Source: an uncultured Desulfobacteraceae bacterium (GTDB lineage: Bacteria; Desulfobacterota; Desulfobacteria; Desulfobacterales; Desulfatirhabdiaceae). From it: a stretch of DNA of 42,542 bases. Where the stretch lies: assembly GCA_903953895.1 (NCBI GenBank), contig CAJBLH010000078.1:1-42542 (forward strand), written 5' to 3'. Shown piece after piece: positions 1 through 7,317 of this stretch; positions within the stretch are counted from its first letter, which is position 1; each line of letters begins with the position of its first letter. The position numbers and the translations under genes were made by a program. Below the pieces are notes generated by a model. That model was not told where the DNA came from and did not search any database. It saw only the letters and a program-made list of their open reading frames with translations.

Positions 1-192
1 GAAATGTTTCGGGTCATCGAAGAGCTGCACAGCCAGGGCCTGACGATTTTTCTGGTCGAGCAGAATGTTCACCAGACACTTAAAATCGCCGACTACTGCT
101 ATGTGATGGAAAACGGCCGCATCGTCAAGGAAGGTACGGGAAAAGACCTGGAGAAAGATGCCTCCATCCGTGAAGCGTATCTGGGATTCTGA
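1..192 (+). CDS. LivF-type ABC transporter ATP-binding protein, C-terminal end (partial)
   Basis: The reading frame is open from the first base of the window, so only the last 63 codons are present. The visible part holds the H-loop region of an ABC ATPase (FLVEQNVHQTLKIADYCYV) and the ending ENGRIVKEGTGKDL...REAYLGF. This ending is typical of LivF, the second ATPase of branched-chain amino acid (HAAT family) importers, where the usual form is VLENGRIVLEG...VREAYLG. The Walker motifs lie outside the window. The rest of a liv operon probably lies to the left. An amide or urea transporter of the same family is an equally good reading, since only the C-terminus is seen. Confidence 0.85.
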   Translation, partial: EMFRVIEELHSQGLTIFLVEQNVHQTLKIADYCYVMENGRIVKEGTGKDLEKDASIREAYLGF

Positions 193-250
193 TGCTTTTC
201 TCCACTCCATTCCGCTCATTCATAGAAAGGCTGAATTCCCTTTATGGCTC

Positions 251-288
251 ACCGGCAATAGGCCCCTTGGCGTCCCCAGCTTACCGGT
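251..288. terminator. Inverted repeat between convergent genes, possible bidirectional terminator
   Basis: The arms accggcaa (251-258) and ttaccggt (281-288) pair with one G-T wobble and enclose a GC-rich loop. The repeat lies between the end of the LivF-type gene and the end of the repeat-protein gene on the other strand, where a shared terminator would sit. There is no clear T-tract on either side, so the call is tentative. Confidence 0.3.
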
Positions 289-298
289 AAAGCTATAT

Positions 299-847
299 TT
301 ATTGCACATCAACAGTTGTCGTTCGCGTGTTGCCTGTGGGGCTTGTCACTTCATGGGTTGCAGTGCCGGTTCCGGGATTAACTGTGGTTGTCGCTGAACG
401 ACTTTTCGTGGTGCCGCCGGGACCTGTGACCGATCCTGTGTTGGTAACACTACCGCTGCCGCTACGGACTGTTGAACCCGTGTAGGAACCTGTTTTGCCA
501 GAACCGGTTTCGACAGTGGCTGAGCGACTGCCGCTACCCGTACTCGTTGCCGTGCCTGTTCGCGTGTTGCCTGTGGGGCTTGTCACTTCACGGGTTGCAG
601 TGCCGGTTCCGGGATTAACTGTGGTTGTTGCTGAACGACTTTTCGTGGTGCCGCCAGGACCTGTGACCGATCCTGTGTTGGTAACACTACCGCTACCGTT
701 ACGAACTGTTGAACCCGTGTAGGAACCTGTTTTGCCAGAACCGGTTTCGACAGTGGCTGAGCGACTGCCGCCCGATGATTCATCTACACCAAGAACAGCA
801 AATGAAAGCACAGAAATTAACATGAACGTATTTTTAATTTTTGACAT
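299..847 (-). CDS. Secreted Thr/Ser/Gly-rich protein with two 79-residue repeats
   Basis: No known family is recognised. The start at 847 (MSKIKN) is chosen over the longer frame to 922 because AAGGAGG (853-859) stands just upstream of it. The first ~20 residues are a hydrophobic signal-like segment (TFMLISVLSFAVLG), without a clear AxA cleavage site. The rest (182 residues in total) is almost only G, S, T, R, V, N and P: two copies of a repeat with motifs such as SRSATVETGSGKTGSYTGST and GPGGTTKSRSATTTVNPGTG. Such low-complexity sequence suggests an extended extracellular or surface protein. A promoter with a perfect -35 box stands at 908-936, so it is probably a single-gene unit. Confidence 0.7.
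   Translation of the reverse strand: MSKIKNTFMLISVLSFAVLGVDESSGGSRSATVETGSGKTGSYTGSTVRNGSGSVTNTGSVTGPGGTTKSRSATTTVNPGTGTATREVTSPTGNTRTGTATSTGSGSRSATVETGSGKTGSYTGSTVRSGSGSVTNTGSVTGPGGTTKSRSATTTVNPGTGTATHEVTSPTGNTRTTTVDVQ
321..771 (-). repeat. Tandem 237-bp repeat inside the secreted repeat protein
   Basis: Copies at 321-534 and 558-771 (214 bp each) differ at about six positions by eye, roughly 97% identity. They are separated by a 23-bp linker, giving a period of 237 bp, exactly 79 codons, so the frame is kept. The few differences are mostly transitions. This points to recent duplication, and copy number may vary between strains. Confidence 0.9.
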
Positions 848-907
848 TTGCGCCTCCTTAATAAAAATGGTTAAAATGCATAAGCCAACAGATTTTAATA
901 CTTTTGA

Positions 908-936
908 ACAGTAACCCTCCACGTTATTTTTGTCAA
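908..936 (-). promoter_or_regulatory. Sigma-70-type promoter of the repeat-protein gene
   Basis: On the minus strand TTGACA (931-936) is followed after 17 bp by TACTGT (908-913). Spacing is ideal and the -35 box is perfect. The predicted transcript would have a leader of about 55 nt before the ribosome-binding site at 853-859. Confidence 0.55.
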
Positions 937-967
937 CTCCACAGTATTTTGCTAATCAGCAATCTCA

Positions 968-1140
968 TTAAATTAACCTATGCGCGGTTTTGCCCACGAC
1001 GCTGAAGCAGTGTTTGGAGTTGTTGTACTCCAGGCGGTAGTCTTCGATAATTCCGGATTCTCTGAACTCGTCAAGATCAATATCCAGATAGGTGACAACT
1101 ATTTTTTGCTTTTTACCGTTATTACATGACGATCAACCAT
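968..1140 (-). pseudogene. Short decayed gene fragment with a probable frameshift
   Basis: Read on the minus strand, an ATG at 1140 gives MVDRHVITVKSKK and then a stop. After the A6 run (complement of 1102-1107) another frame continues as IVVTYLDIDLDEFRESG...HCFSVVGKTAHRLI and stops at 968. Adding one A to the run would join the two into about 57 residues. The second part has protein-like composition, but no start codon of its own and no ribosome-binding site. The family is not recognised. It could be the remnant of a small or transposon-related gene, or a sequencing error in the homopolymer. Confidence 0.3.
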
Positions 1141-1185
1141 TTAAAAATAATTTGAATTTAGTTTAGACATGGCCTATTGTGCACT

Positions 1186-1302
1186 ATGTCTGATCAGAAA
1201 ACTCAACGTAGAAAGTTAAAAAGTGTTTCAGAAGATAAGTTTGAAATTATTTATGCGGTATCGAGTATAAACCAATCAATGGATAACAAGCCCAGCCCAT
1301 GA
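1186..1302 (+). CDS. Possible 38-residue ORF overlapping the pyrR start
   Basis: An ATG at 1186 opens a hydrophilic 38-residue frame (MSDQKTQRRKLKSV...NKPSP) whose TGA overlaps the pyrR ATG as ATGA. pyrR has no visible Shine-Dalgarno sequence (upstream bases are aacaagcccagccc), so translational coupling to this small ORF is one way pyrR could be started. The small ORF itself also lacks a clear ribosome-binding site. No family is recognised, so it may be chance. Confidence 0.3.
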   Translation: MSDQKTQRRKLKSVSEDKFEIIYAVSSINQSMDNKPSP

Positions 1303-1850
1303 AACCCCACATTATCATCGATTCCTCCGGTATCGACCGGATATTAACACGAATGACCCATGAAATTCTCGAAGTACACAAGGGAACGGAACAACTGACC
1401 CTGATAGGCATTCAAACTCGCGGCGTTCATATGGCCAGGCGACTTCAGCAACGCATTCACGCGATTGAACGCGTTGAGGTTCCCGTGGGTGTTCTGGACA
1501 TTACCATGTACCGGGACGACTGGACCCGGATCAGCCACCATCCGGTGATTCAGGCAACAGATATCGCATTTTCAGTGGATGATCGCGATATTCTCCTGAT
1601 CGATGATGTCCTGTTTACCGGCAGAACCATTCGAGCGGCAATGGATGCATTGATTGATTTCGGGCGGCCGAAACGAATCGAATTGGCGGTTCTGGTAGAC
1701 CGCGGCCACAGGGAGCTTCCGATTCAGGCCAATTATGTGGGGAAATCCCTACCGACTCGGAGATCGGAAAACGTGAATGTCATGTTTTTCGAAAGCGACA
1801 GCGTGGATCAGGTCGTTCTTGAAGAAGGAAAGGAGGAATATGGGAACTAA
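1299..1850 (+). CDS. pyrR: PyrR: pyrimidine operon regulator / uracil phosphoribosyltransferase
   Basis: PyrR-family proteins are phosphoribosyltransferases that convert uracil and PRPP to UMP; in some bacteria they also bind pyr mRNA to attenuate transcription. The 183-residue protein has the family's usual length. It has the N-terminal region LTLIGIQTRGVHMARRL (residues 33-50) and the PRPP-binding motif DILLIDDVLFTGRT (97-110). Near the C-terminus are VDRGHRELPIQANYVGKS and LPT, all typical of PyrR. The stop overlaps the next gene by 11 bp, so the two are co-transcribed. pyrB and pyrC are also in this window but 29 kb away, and no PyrR-binding leader was recognised before them. Whether this copy regulates or only salvages uracil is open. 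Confidence 0.93.
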   Translation: MKPHIIIDSSGIDRILTRMTHEILEVHKGTEQLTLIGIQTRGVHMARRLQQRIHAIERVEVPVGVLDITMYRDDWTRISHHPVIQATDIAFSVDDRDILLIDDVLFTGRTIRAAMDALIDFGRPKRIELAVLVDRGHRELPIQANYVGKSLPTRRSENVNVMFFESDSVDQVVLEEGKEEYGN

Positions 1851-2349
1851 AGAACACAAGACATCTGCGCCAATACATCTGCGGGTCGGCATTCTCTCCA
1901 TCTCCACCACCCGAACACTGGCAGAGGATAAAAGCGGTCACTGGATCAGCAAGCATTCAAAAAAAGAAGGGCACGAAGTTATATGTCACCGAGTGATCCC
2001 GGACGATGCACAAATCATCGCGGATACGGTGGCGGATGTTCTCCGAGAACTTTCGCCCCATGCACTGCTGTTGACAGGAGGCACAGGTATAAGTCCGAAA
2101 GATGTTACGATCGAGGCTGTCCGCCCCCTGCTTTCCAAGGAATTGACAGCCTTTGCTATTTTGTTCAGTCAACTCAGCTTCGAGGAAATCGACTCTGCGG
2201 CAATATTGTCGCGTGCCATGGCGGGTGTTATCGGCTCCACGCTGATATTCTGCATGCCCGGCAGTCTGAATGCCTGCAAGCTGGCCTGTAACTGCCTAAT
2301 TTTTCCTGAAATCGGGCATATAATCCACCATCTTCAGGAAGAACCGTGA
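1840..2349 (+). CDS. MoaB/MogA-like molybdenum cofactor biosynthesis protein
   Basis: The 169-residue protein belongs to the MoCF_biosynth fold, which binds molybdopterin. MogA adenylates it before metal insertion; the exact role of MoaB is less clear. Visible family marks are VGILSIS near the N-terminus, the phosphate/Moco loop LLLTGGTGISPKDVT (about residues 76-90), AILSRAMAGV and the C-terminal MPGS. The start at 1840 follows AGGAGG (1831-1836) and overlaps pyrR by 11 bp; a longer frame from 1777 would lie wholly inside pyrR and is unlikely. In canonical members an SRA(x)AG segment precedes the GS/T..MPGS motif, as here. MoaB is somewhat more likely than MogA from length. Confidence 0.88.
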   Translation: MGTKEHKTSAPIHLRVGILSISTTRTLAEDKSGHWISKHSKKEGHEVICHRVIPDDAQIIADTVADVLRELSPHALLLTGGTGISPKDVTIEAVRPLLSKELTAFAILFSQLSFEEIDSAAILSRAMAGVIGSTLIFCMPGSLNACKLACNCLIFPEIGHIIHHLQEEP

Positions 2350-2466
2350 TAATTCACGACACACCGATGCTGTACTTTTGAAAGATTATGATTTCCCACA
2401 CGAACCTACCTTTCGCTCATTTTTTTCTTTAAAATTAATTTTTTCGCTCTGCTGGTTTCCAAGCTC

Positions 2467-2483
2467 CAGGATTTAAAATCCTG
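2467..2483. repeat. Perfect 17-bp palindrome upstream of the DUF1566 gene
   Basis: CAGGATTT-A-AAATCCTG is a perfect inverted repeat 57 bp before the DUF1566 start. It could be an operator for a dimeric regulator or a hairpin in the leader. It resembles a tRNA-Leu(UAA) anticodon arm, but no cloverleaf can be built around it. Confidence 0.5.
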
Positions 2484-2540
2484 ACTGGATGTGTGTTTAA
2501 GTGTTCTTGTTGGTTTCAAATTTTAAAAAAGGAGGCTGTC

Positions 2541-4994
2541 ATGATAAGAATGGTTATTGCTGTACTGATTTTTGCGGTCAGTGCTTTTGCCGCGCCAGTG
2601 CCAGATACCGGACAAACCAAATGTTACGATGCCGCCGGAGACATGATCGCCTGTCCGTCTCCCGGCCAGCCACTTTATGGGCAGGATGGCAATTACACCA
2701 TCAGCCCGATGTCCTACACCAAGCTGGACGGAAGCGGTAATGCACTGCCGGATTCGGCTCCATCATGGATGATGGTGAAGGATAATGTTACGGGCCTAGT
2801 CTGGGAGGCGAAAACCAACCTGGACGGAATCAAGAACTACAATGACCCCCACGATGCGGATAACACCTACACCTGGTACGACGGCAATACGGCTACCACC
2901 GATCCCTATTTTCCCGGCGCTCCGGGCGACGGCACGGATACCGAAGACTTTATCAAAGCACTGAATGATACGCATTACGGCGGTTACAGCGATTGGCGGA
3001 TGCCCACAAACAAGGAGTTGGGCGCTATCGTCAACTTCAGCATTCCGTTTCCGGGGCCGACGATAGATACCGGATATTTTCCCAATACCCAGACGTCGTT
3101 TTATTGGTCTTCTGCTACCTACGCTTACTTTACGAGCTTTGCCTGGGGTGTGTACTTCAGCCACGGCCACGACGACTATTACAGTAAAGACTACGAATTC
3201 TATGTCCGCGCTGTTCGCGGAAGACCGGCTGGATCGTATTCTGATTTTTTGGTGATTTCGCCCGAAGCGACAACCGGTGACGATCATTATATTGATAACA
3301 ACAATGACACGGTGACTGATGCTTCTACGAGCCTGATGTGGCAGCAGGAAACACCTGGCAATTTGGTGACATGGGAGCAGGCGTTGTCATACTGCGAAAA
3401 TCTGTCTCTGGCAGGCTATACGGACTGGCGGTTGCCTACCATAAAAGAGCTGCGAAGTCTGGTTGATTACAGTCAGTATAAACCTGCACTCAACTCGACT
3501 TATTTTCCGGGTACAACCGAATCTTTTTACTGGTCTTCTACAACCTACGCCGGCAGCACGAGCAATGCGTGGGGCGTATACTTCAATTTCGGCTACGATC
3601 ACTTTGACGTCAATAAGAGCAAATACAACTATGTTCGAGCTGTGCGTGGGGGGCAGGGTAATTCGCTGCTGGTTTCAAATTCCACTGGTTCCCTCAATAC
3701 CATTCAGATTTCGGATATGACCGGTAAACTTCCTGCCAGTGGCGGTGCGATAACTGTTTCGGCATGGGATGTTAACGGCACTGCGATTGAAGAATCAGTT
3801 GGGGCTGCACCGCTGATGCTTTTCAATCATGGAACAACCAGTCTCTCCGGCCCGGAGCTTCAATCACGATTTCTAAATGGAACACCGGTGTTATACAAGT
3901 TTTCCATCGATGCGTCAGATGTGGTGATCACTAACATAAAAAACAGTATGAATGGTACCGATAAGATTCCGATCGTTTATATAAATGGGATGACTAATTT
4001 TGCTTCTAATTTCATTGGTAATTATAATACCATCAAAATTTCGGATATATCAGGAACACTCCCTGCCAGCGGCAGCGTAATCAGCGTTTTGGCATGGGAT
4101 GCGAACGGTAATGCGATTCCAGAATCCGGAAGTTCGACTTCATTGAAACTTTATAATCATGGCACAACCAGTATTTCAGGCTCAGATCTTGCTGCACGTT
4201 TTCTGACGGAATCACCCATGACTTACGAGTTTAATATCCAATCAGCTACTAAGGTGCTTATCACCAATGTAAAAAGAAGTACCGACAGCAGGTTAAATAT
4301 TCCAGTCGCCTATACCACTGGCGTGAGTCATTTTGTATCCAATTCCATTGGTAATTATAACACCATTGAGATATCCGACCTTTCCGGCACACTTCCTTCT
4401 GACGGTGGCGCGATCAGCGTTTTGGCATGGGATACGAACGGTAATGTGCTTTCACAATCAGGAAGTGCGGCGCCTTTAACGCTTTTCAATCATGGAACAA
4501 CCAGTATTTCAGGCGCAAACCTGGCGGCGCGTTTCCCTGCCGGCGCCCCCATGACTTACGAGTTTTTTGTCGAATCAAAGAAGGTGCTTATTACCAATGT
4601 CAAGAGCAGTACCGACGGCCTTGTAGAAATTCCAAGCATTTTCACAAGTGGTATTTCCAATTTTGCAACAAATTATGTAAGTTATCTCACCACCATCAAG
4701 ATTTCGGATATGTCTGGCACACTTTCTGCCGGAGGTGCCGCAATCATCATTACGGCCTGGGATGTAAACGGAAATGCGATTCCTGAAAGTGCGACGCCTT
4801 TGATACTTTACAACTACGGCACAACCACCATTACTGGCTCAGACCTTGCTGCACGCTTTCCATCCGGCTTTCCCGTTTTATATGAATTTTCCATTGGTTC
4901 GTTGAACACCATCATCACCAGTTTGACGACCAGTGTTGACGGATCAATCAAGACACCAGCAGTATTTACCATCGGACCTTATGGTGGGATATAG
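2541..4994 (+). CDS. Secreted DUF1566 (Lcl_C) protein with four C-terminal repeats
   Basis: The 817-residue protein starts at 2541 after AAAGGAGG (2529-2534). A signal peptide covers residues 1-17 (cleavage AFA/AP). Two DUF1566 domains follow, at about 78-228 and 245-371. Each carries the family's marks DWR(M/L)PT.KEL, FYWSS.TY and WGVYF..G, ending in YVRAVRG. DUF1566 domains are related to a C-type-lectin-like fold and are common in secreted deltaproteobacterial proteins; ligands are mostly unknown. From residue 380 to the end there are four repeats of ~109 residues with the pattern NTI.ISD.SGTLP..G..I.V.AWD.NG, then NHGTTS.SG..L.ARF and Y.F.I....ITN.K.S. The repeats look like beta-sandwich modules. 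Cell-surface binding or adhesion is an inference. Confidence 0.85.
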   Translation: MIRMVIAVLIFAVSAFAAPVPDTGQTKCYDAAGDMIACPSPGQPLYGQDGNYTISPMSYTKLDGSGNALPDSAPSWMMVKDNVTGLVWEAKTNLDGIKNYNDPHDADNTYTWYDGNTATTDPYFPGAPGDGTDTEDFIKALNDTHYGGYSDWRMPTNKELGAIVNFSIPFPGPTIDTGYFPNTQTSFYWSSATYAYFTSFAWGVYFSHGHDDYYSKDYEFYVRAVRGRPAGSYSDFLVISPEATTGDDHYIDNNNDTVTDASTSLMWQQETPGNLVTWEQALSYCENLSLAGYTDWRLPTIKELRSLVDYSQYKPALNSTYFPGTTESFYWSSTTYAGSTSNAWGVYFNFGYDHFDVNKSKYNYVRAVRGGQGNSLLVSNSTGSLNTIQISDMTGKLPASGGAITVSAWDVNGTAIEESVGAAPLMLFNHGTTSLSGPELQSRFLNGTPVLYKFSIDASDVVITNIKNSMNGTDKIPIVYINGMTNFASNFIGNYNTIKISDISGTLPASGSVISVLAWDANGNAIPESGSSTSLKLYNHGTTSISGSDLAARFLTESPMTYEFNIQSATKVLITNVKRSTDSRLNIPVAYTTGVSHFVSNSIGNYNTIEISDLSGTLPSDGGAISVLAWDTNGNVLSQSGSAAPLTLFNHGTTSISGANLAARFPAGAPMTYEFFVESKKVLITNVKSSTDGLVEIPSIFTSGISNFATNYVSYLTTIKISDMSGTLSAGGAAIIITAWDVNGNAIPESATPLILYNYGTTTITGSDLAARFPSGFPVLYEFSIGSLNTIITSLTTSVDGSIKTPAVFTIGPYGGI
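3678..4991 (+). repeat. Four tandem ~109-residue repeats (about 330 bp each)
   Basis: Each unit begins near an NTI.ISD motif (at about 3693, 4026, 4359 and 4689) and contains AWD.NG.....S and HGTTS.SG. The units are clearly homologous in protein but diverged in DNA, so this is an older duplication than the one at 321-771. The last unit is shorter in its GS/AA linker and has NYGTTTITG in place of NHGTTSISG. Confidence 0.85.
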
Positions 4995-4995
4995 C

Positions 4996-5060
4996 TATAG
5001 ACTTTCAGAAAATTCATTTCGCAGGGCAGCAGGGTGGATATAATACTGAAGTACATGCTG
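4996..5060. repeat. Dispersed repeat, copy A (one end of a MITE-like element)
   Basis: tatagactttcagaaaattc, continuing to atttcgcagggcagcagg, matches 19206-19245 almost base for base. It also matches the right terminal repeat of the 106-bp element at 34107-34212 read on the minus strand. Similarity to the 19206 copy continues weakly to about 5060 (both have ATACTG-AGTA). No opposite terminal repeat is seen here, so this copy is one-ended. Confidence 0.7.
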
Positions 5061-5095
5061 TCAACGACCATAATCTTAACTTTTGAGCCCCCCGA

Positions 5096-5117
5096 CCCTC
5101 TCCCCGCTGGGGGAGGG
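5096..5117 (+). terminator. GC-rich hairpin after the DUF1566 gene
   Basis: ccctctcccc (5096-5105) pairs with gggggaggg (5109-5117) around a tiny loop. It lies 100 bp after the DUF1566 stop. There is no T-tract, so it may be a repeat-type hairpin rather than a strict intrinsic terminator. Similar C/T-rich hairpins stand at 9500-9534 and 13291-13309. Confidence 0.4.
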
Positions 5118-5130
5118 AGCATCAGGAAAG

Positions 5131-5158
5131 TTCAGATAATGGCCGTTCGCAGTATAAT
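5131..5158 (+). promoter_or_regulatory. Candidate promoter for the PAS/zinc protein gene
   Basis: A perfect TATAAT (5153-5158) is preceded after 16 bp by ttcaga (5131-5136), a 4-of-6 match to the -35 box. The transcript would start near 5165, about 28 nt before the ATG. Confidence 0.35.
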
Positions 5159-5192
5159 CACTTAAAAATACTTCCCCCTGTGAAAGGCAAAG

Positions 5193-5759
5193 ATGACTGA
5201 GCAAATTAAAAAAACAATATACTGGATTGACAGGAAAAAACGGATTATTTCCGTCAGTGACCTCTGGGATCGATTTGCTCAGGAAAATGGTGGCAGTGGA
5301 ATATCCGCAACAGATGTTCAAGGCAGATCGCTCTGGGACTTCATTATCGGTGATACAGCGCGAATGTGGCTTGAAGCACTGCTTCAGCTTACCGTTCTAA
5401 AAAATGAAACAGTTGTTCGACCTTATCGATGCGATTCCCATCAATTGAAAAGATACATGCAGATGCACCTCGTCCCTGAAGACTCTGGCATATTAAAGGT
5501 CGAGCATGTGTTACTTTCTACAGAAAATCGCATAGTTCCAGTCTTTATCCGGCATTCTCCGCAGCGATCAAACGAACATATTCATGCAAGATGCAGCGTA
5601 TGCGGAAGAATAGAGAATAATCAATTGTGGGAAGAGCCGGACCTGTACAAATCGAGTGGCTCAATTCATCTCAATGTTATTTATACGGTATGTCCGGATT
5701 GTTTGAATACGCTGCCTCAGGTCTTGGCTAAGAACAAGCTGAAAGCCCAAGCTGATTGA
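5193..5759 (+). CDS. PAS-like protein with C-terminal CxxC...CxxC zinc site
   Basis: The 188-residue protein is not assigned to a named family. The N-terminal half looks like a PAS-type sensory domain: IYWIDRKKRIISVSDLWDRF resembles the PAS start, and GRSLWDFIIGD the region where PAS domains have G..(L/I)(W/F)DF(I/L). The C-terminal part has two CxxC pairs, CSVCG (about residues 134-138) and CPDC (about 169-172), spaced like a zinc ribbon or rubredoxin-like knuckle. No DNA-binding or kinase domain is present, so it could act as a single-domain sensor or adaptor. AAAGG stands ~8 nt before the ATG. It is alone between a repeat/terminator region and the convergent kinase gene. Confidence 0.65.
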   Translation: MTEQIKKTIYWIDRKKRIISVSDLWDRFAQENGGSGISATDVQGRSLWDFIIGDTARMWLEALLQLTVLKNETVVRPYRCDSHQLKRYMQMHLVPEDSGILKVEHVLLSTENRIVPVFIRHSPQRSNEHIHARCSVCGRIENNQLWEEPDLYKSSGSIHLNVIYTVCPDCLNTLPQVLAKNKLKAQAD

Positions 5760-5820
5760 ACTCCTTAAAAAAACAAAAGCTGAAACCTTTTTCAAATGAG
5801 ATTTATATTTACACCTGTAT

Positions 5821-7281
5821 TTAACGCTTATCGTTCAATGTAAAAGTAATGGTGACGGTTGTTCCCTGCGCATCCGAATCAAACCGCATATTCCCCTTGA
5901 TCTGTCGCATCAGGGCGCGGACAAGCGTCAATCCAAGCGTAGTAGCTGAGGAAGAATCAACATCGTCAGGCATACCGATGCCGTTGTCCTGAACCATCAG
6001 TGTGTAGGTATTCTCCACTTTTTGAAATTTGATACGCATCTCTGGATAAATTGTCTCTGGAAAGGCATGTTTAACAGCATTGGTGATCAGTTCGTTGATG
6101 ATCAGTCCGCATGGAATCGCCGTATCGATATCAAGAAAGATGTCATGAACACTGACATGGATATCGATTTTTTTTTTGCCCCGATGATACGAAGAAATCA
6201 GATCACCGGCAATGCTATTGATATATTCGCTGAAGTTCACGGCCGAAAAGGTTTCCGATTGGTACACTTTTTCATGGACTAGCGCCATAGATTTGATCCG
6301 ATTCTGACAAATATCCAATAGTTGTTTGGCGGTCTCATCCTGGATTCGGTTAATCTGCAGGCCGATAAGTCCGGAAATAACCGCCAGGTTGTTCTTGACC
6401 CGGTGGTGGACCTCACTTAGCAGGGTTTCTTTTTCCTGCAGGTTTTGTTTGATTCGTTCTTCGGACAAAATGCGTTCGGTAATGTCCTCTGTGGCGAACA
6501 TGATATGCCTTACACCTTTTATTGTCAGCAAATTGGCGGATATGGACGCAATAAATATGCTGCCGTCTTTACAACGCTGCCGAATCTGTTGTTTCCTGGT
6601 CTCCCCGTTTTGAGCAATCGCATCGATGAGTCTTTTCCGATCATTTTGATCGACCCAGATATTTGCAGTCAGCGCGCTTTTCCCGATCATTTCTTCACGG
6701 GTGTATCCATACAAATCTTGTTCCGCCTGATTCGCATCTATCCATACGCCGTCTTCCAGCGAGGTGATAGCCAGCGCTACCGGACTGCCCATGAATGCGG
6801 CGCGAAAACGTGATTCACTTTCCTGGAGAGCTTCTTCTGCCAGATGGCGGTCGGTGATGTCGTGGATAATGGAATAAAGAAGATTCTTTCCCGCGATTTC
6901 AATCTCGTTGCTGAACACTTCCACATCCCGTATGGATCCGTCGGCCCTTCGGTGTCGAAATTCAAACTTGGCAGAGCGCGATGATTGGGCTTTCTTCATT
7001 CGAGCCATCACCGTCTCAGGAGGCAGTGTGTTGATCTGCTGAATGAACATGCTCTTGAGTTTTTCAATCGACCATCCATAAAAATGCGCTGCCGCTTCGT
7101 TGGCGTCAATCATTGCTCCTGTCTTCGGATCAATGATCAACTTGACTGCAGAATGGCATTGAAACAGCCTTCTGAATCGTTCTTCGCTTTCACGAAGCGT
7201 TTTTCCGGTCTTTTTTCGAGGGGAAAGCACTTTCGGGATTTCTTTCAATATTAATGTGTTATCATCAGCCTGCCGGTGCAA
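5821..7281 (-). CDS. PAS-PAS sensor histidine kinase (HisKA_2 / HATPase_c)
   Basis: This 486-residue kinase appears soluble, as no membrane segment is visible. Two PAS domains lie at about residues 30-150 and 152-275; both end in the PAC-like D(I)TDR/DITER and start with ESE.RFR. The phosphoacceptor region LSEVHHRVKNNLAVISGLI (289-306, His292/293) is the HisKA_2 type, not classical HisKA. The ATPase domain shows NELITNAVKHAF (N box, 396-407), DNGIGMP (432-438) and a TLGLTLVR G2 region (448-455). It follows the REC-PP2C gene after 36 bp on the same strand, so the two are probably partners: the kinase would phosphorylate the REC domain and thereby control the phosphatase. The start codon has no clear ribosome-binding site; coupling to the upstream gene is possible. 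Confidence 0.9.
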   Translation of the reverse strand: MHRQADDNTLILKEIPKVLSPRKKTGKTLRESEERFRRLFQCHSAVKLIIDPKTGAMIDANEAAAHFYGWSIEKLKSMFIQQINTLPPETVMARMKKAQSSRSAKFEFRHRRADGSIRDVEVFSNEIEIAGKNLLYSIIHDITDRHLAEEALQESESRFRAAFMGSPVALAITSLEDGVWIDANQAEQDLYGYTREEMIGKSALTANIWVDQNDRKRLIDAIAQNGETRKQQIRQRCKDGSIFIASISANLLTIKGVRHIMFATEDITERILSEERIKQNLQEKETLLSEVHHRVKNNLAVISGLIGLQINRIQDETAKQLLDICQNRIKSMALVHEKVYQSETFSAVNFSEYINSIAGDLISSYHRGKKKIDIHVSVHDIFLDIDTAIPCGLIINELITNAVKHAFPETIYPEMRIKFQKVENTYTLMVQDNGIGMPDDVDSSSATTLGLTLVRALMRQIKGNMRFDSDAQGTTVTITFTLNDKR

Positions 7282-7317
7282 TGGATTCGCTTGGTTTATA
7301 CTATTATAAATACTAAG

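Noticed and set aside
247-296. Riboswitch in the gap between the LivF-type and repeat-protein genes
   Set aside because: The bases gggacgcc and a paired ACCGGT stem recalled structured RNAs, but no known riboswitch consensus could be fitted on either strand.
321-771. CRISPR-like array
   Set aside because: The repeat unit is 214 bp, in frame with a secreted protein and present twice; there are no short regular repeats and spacers and no cas genes.
2440-2540. tRNA-Leu(UAA)-like sequence (ggatttaaaatcc with ggtttcaaattt downstream)
   Set aside because: The anticodon-arm and T-loop resemblance is local. No acceptor stem, D-arm or CCA end can be formed, so it is not called as a tRNA or remnant.
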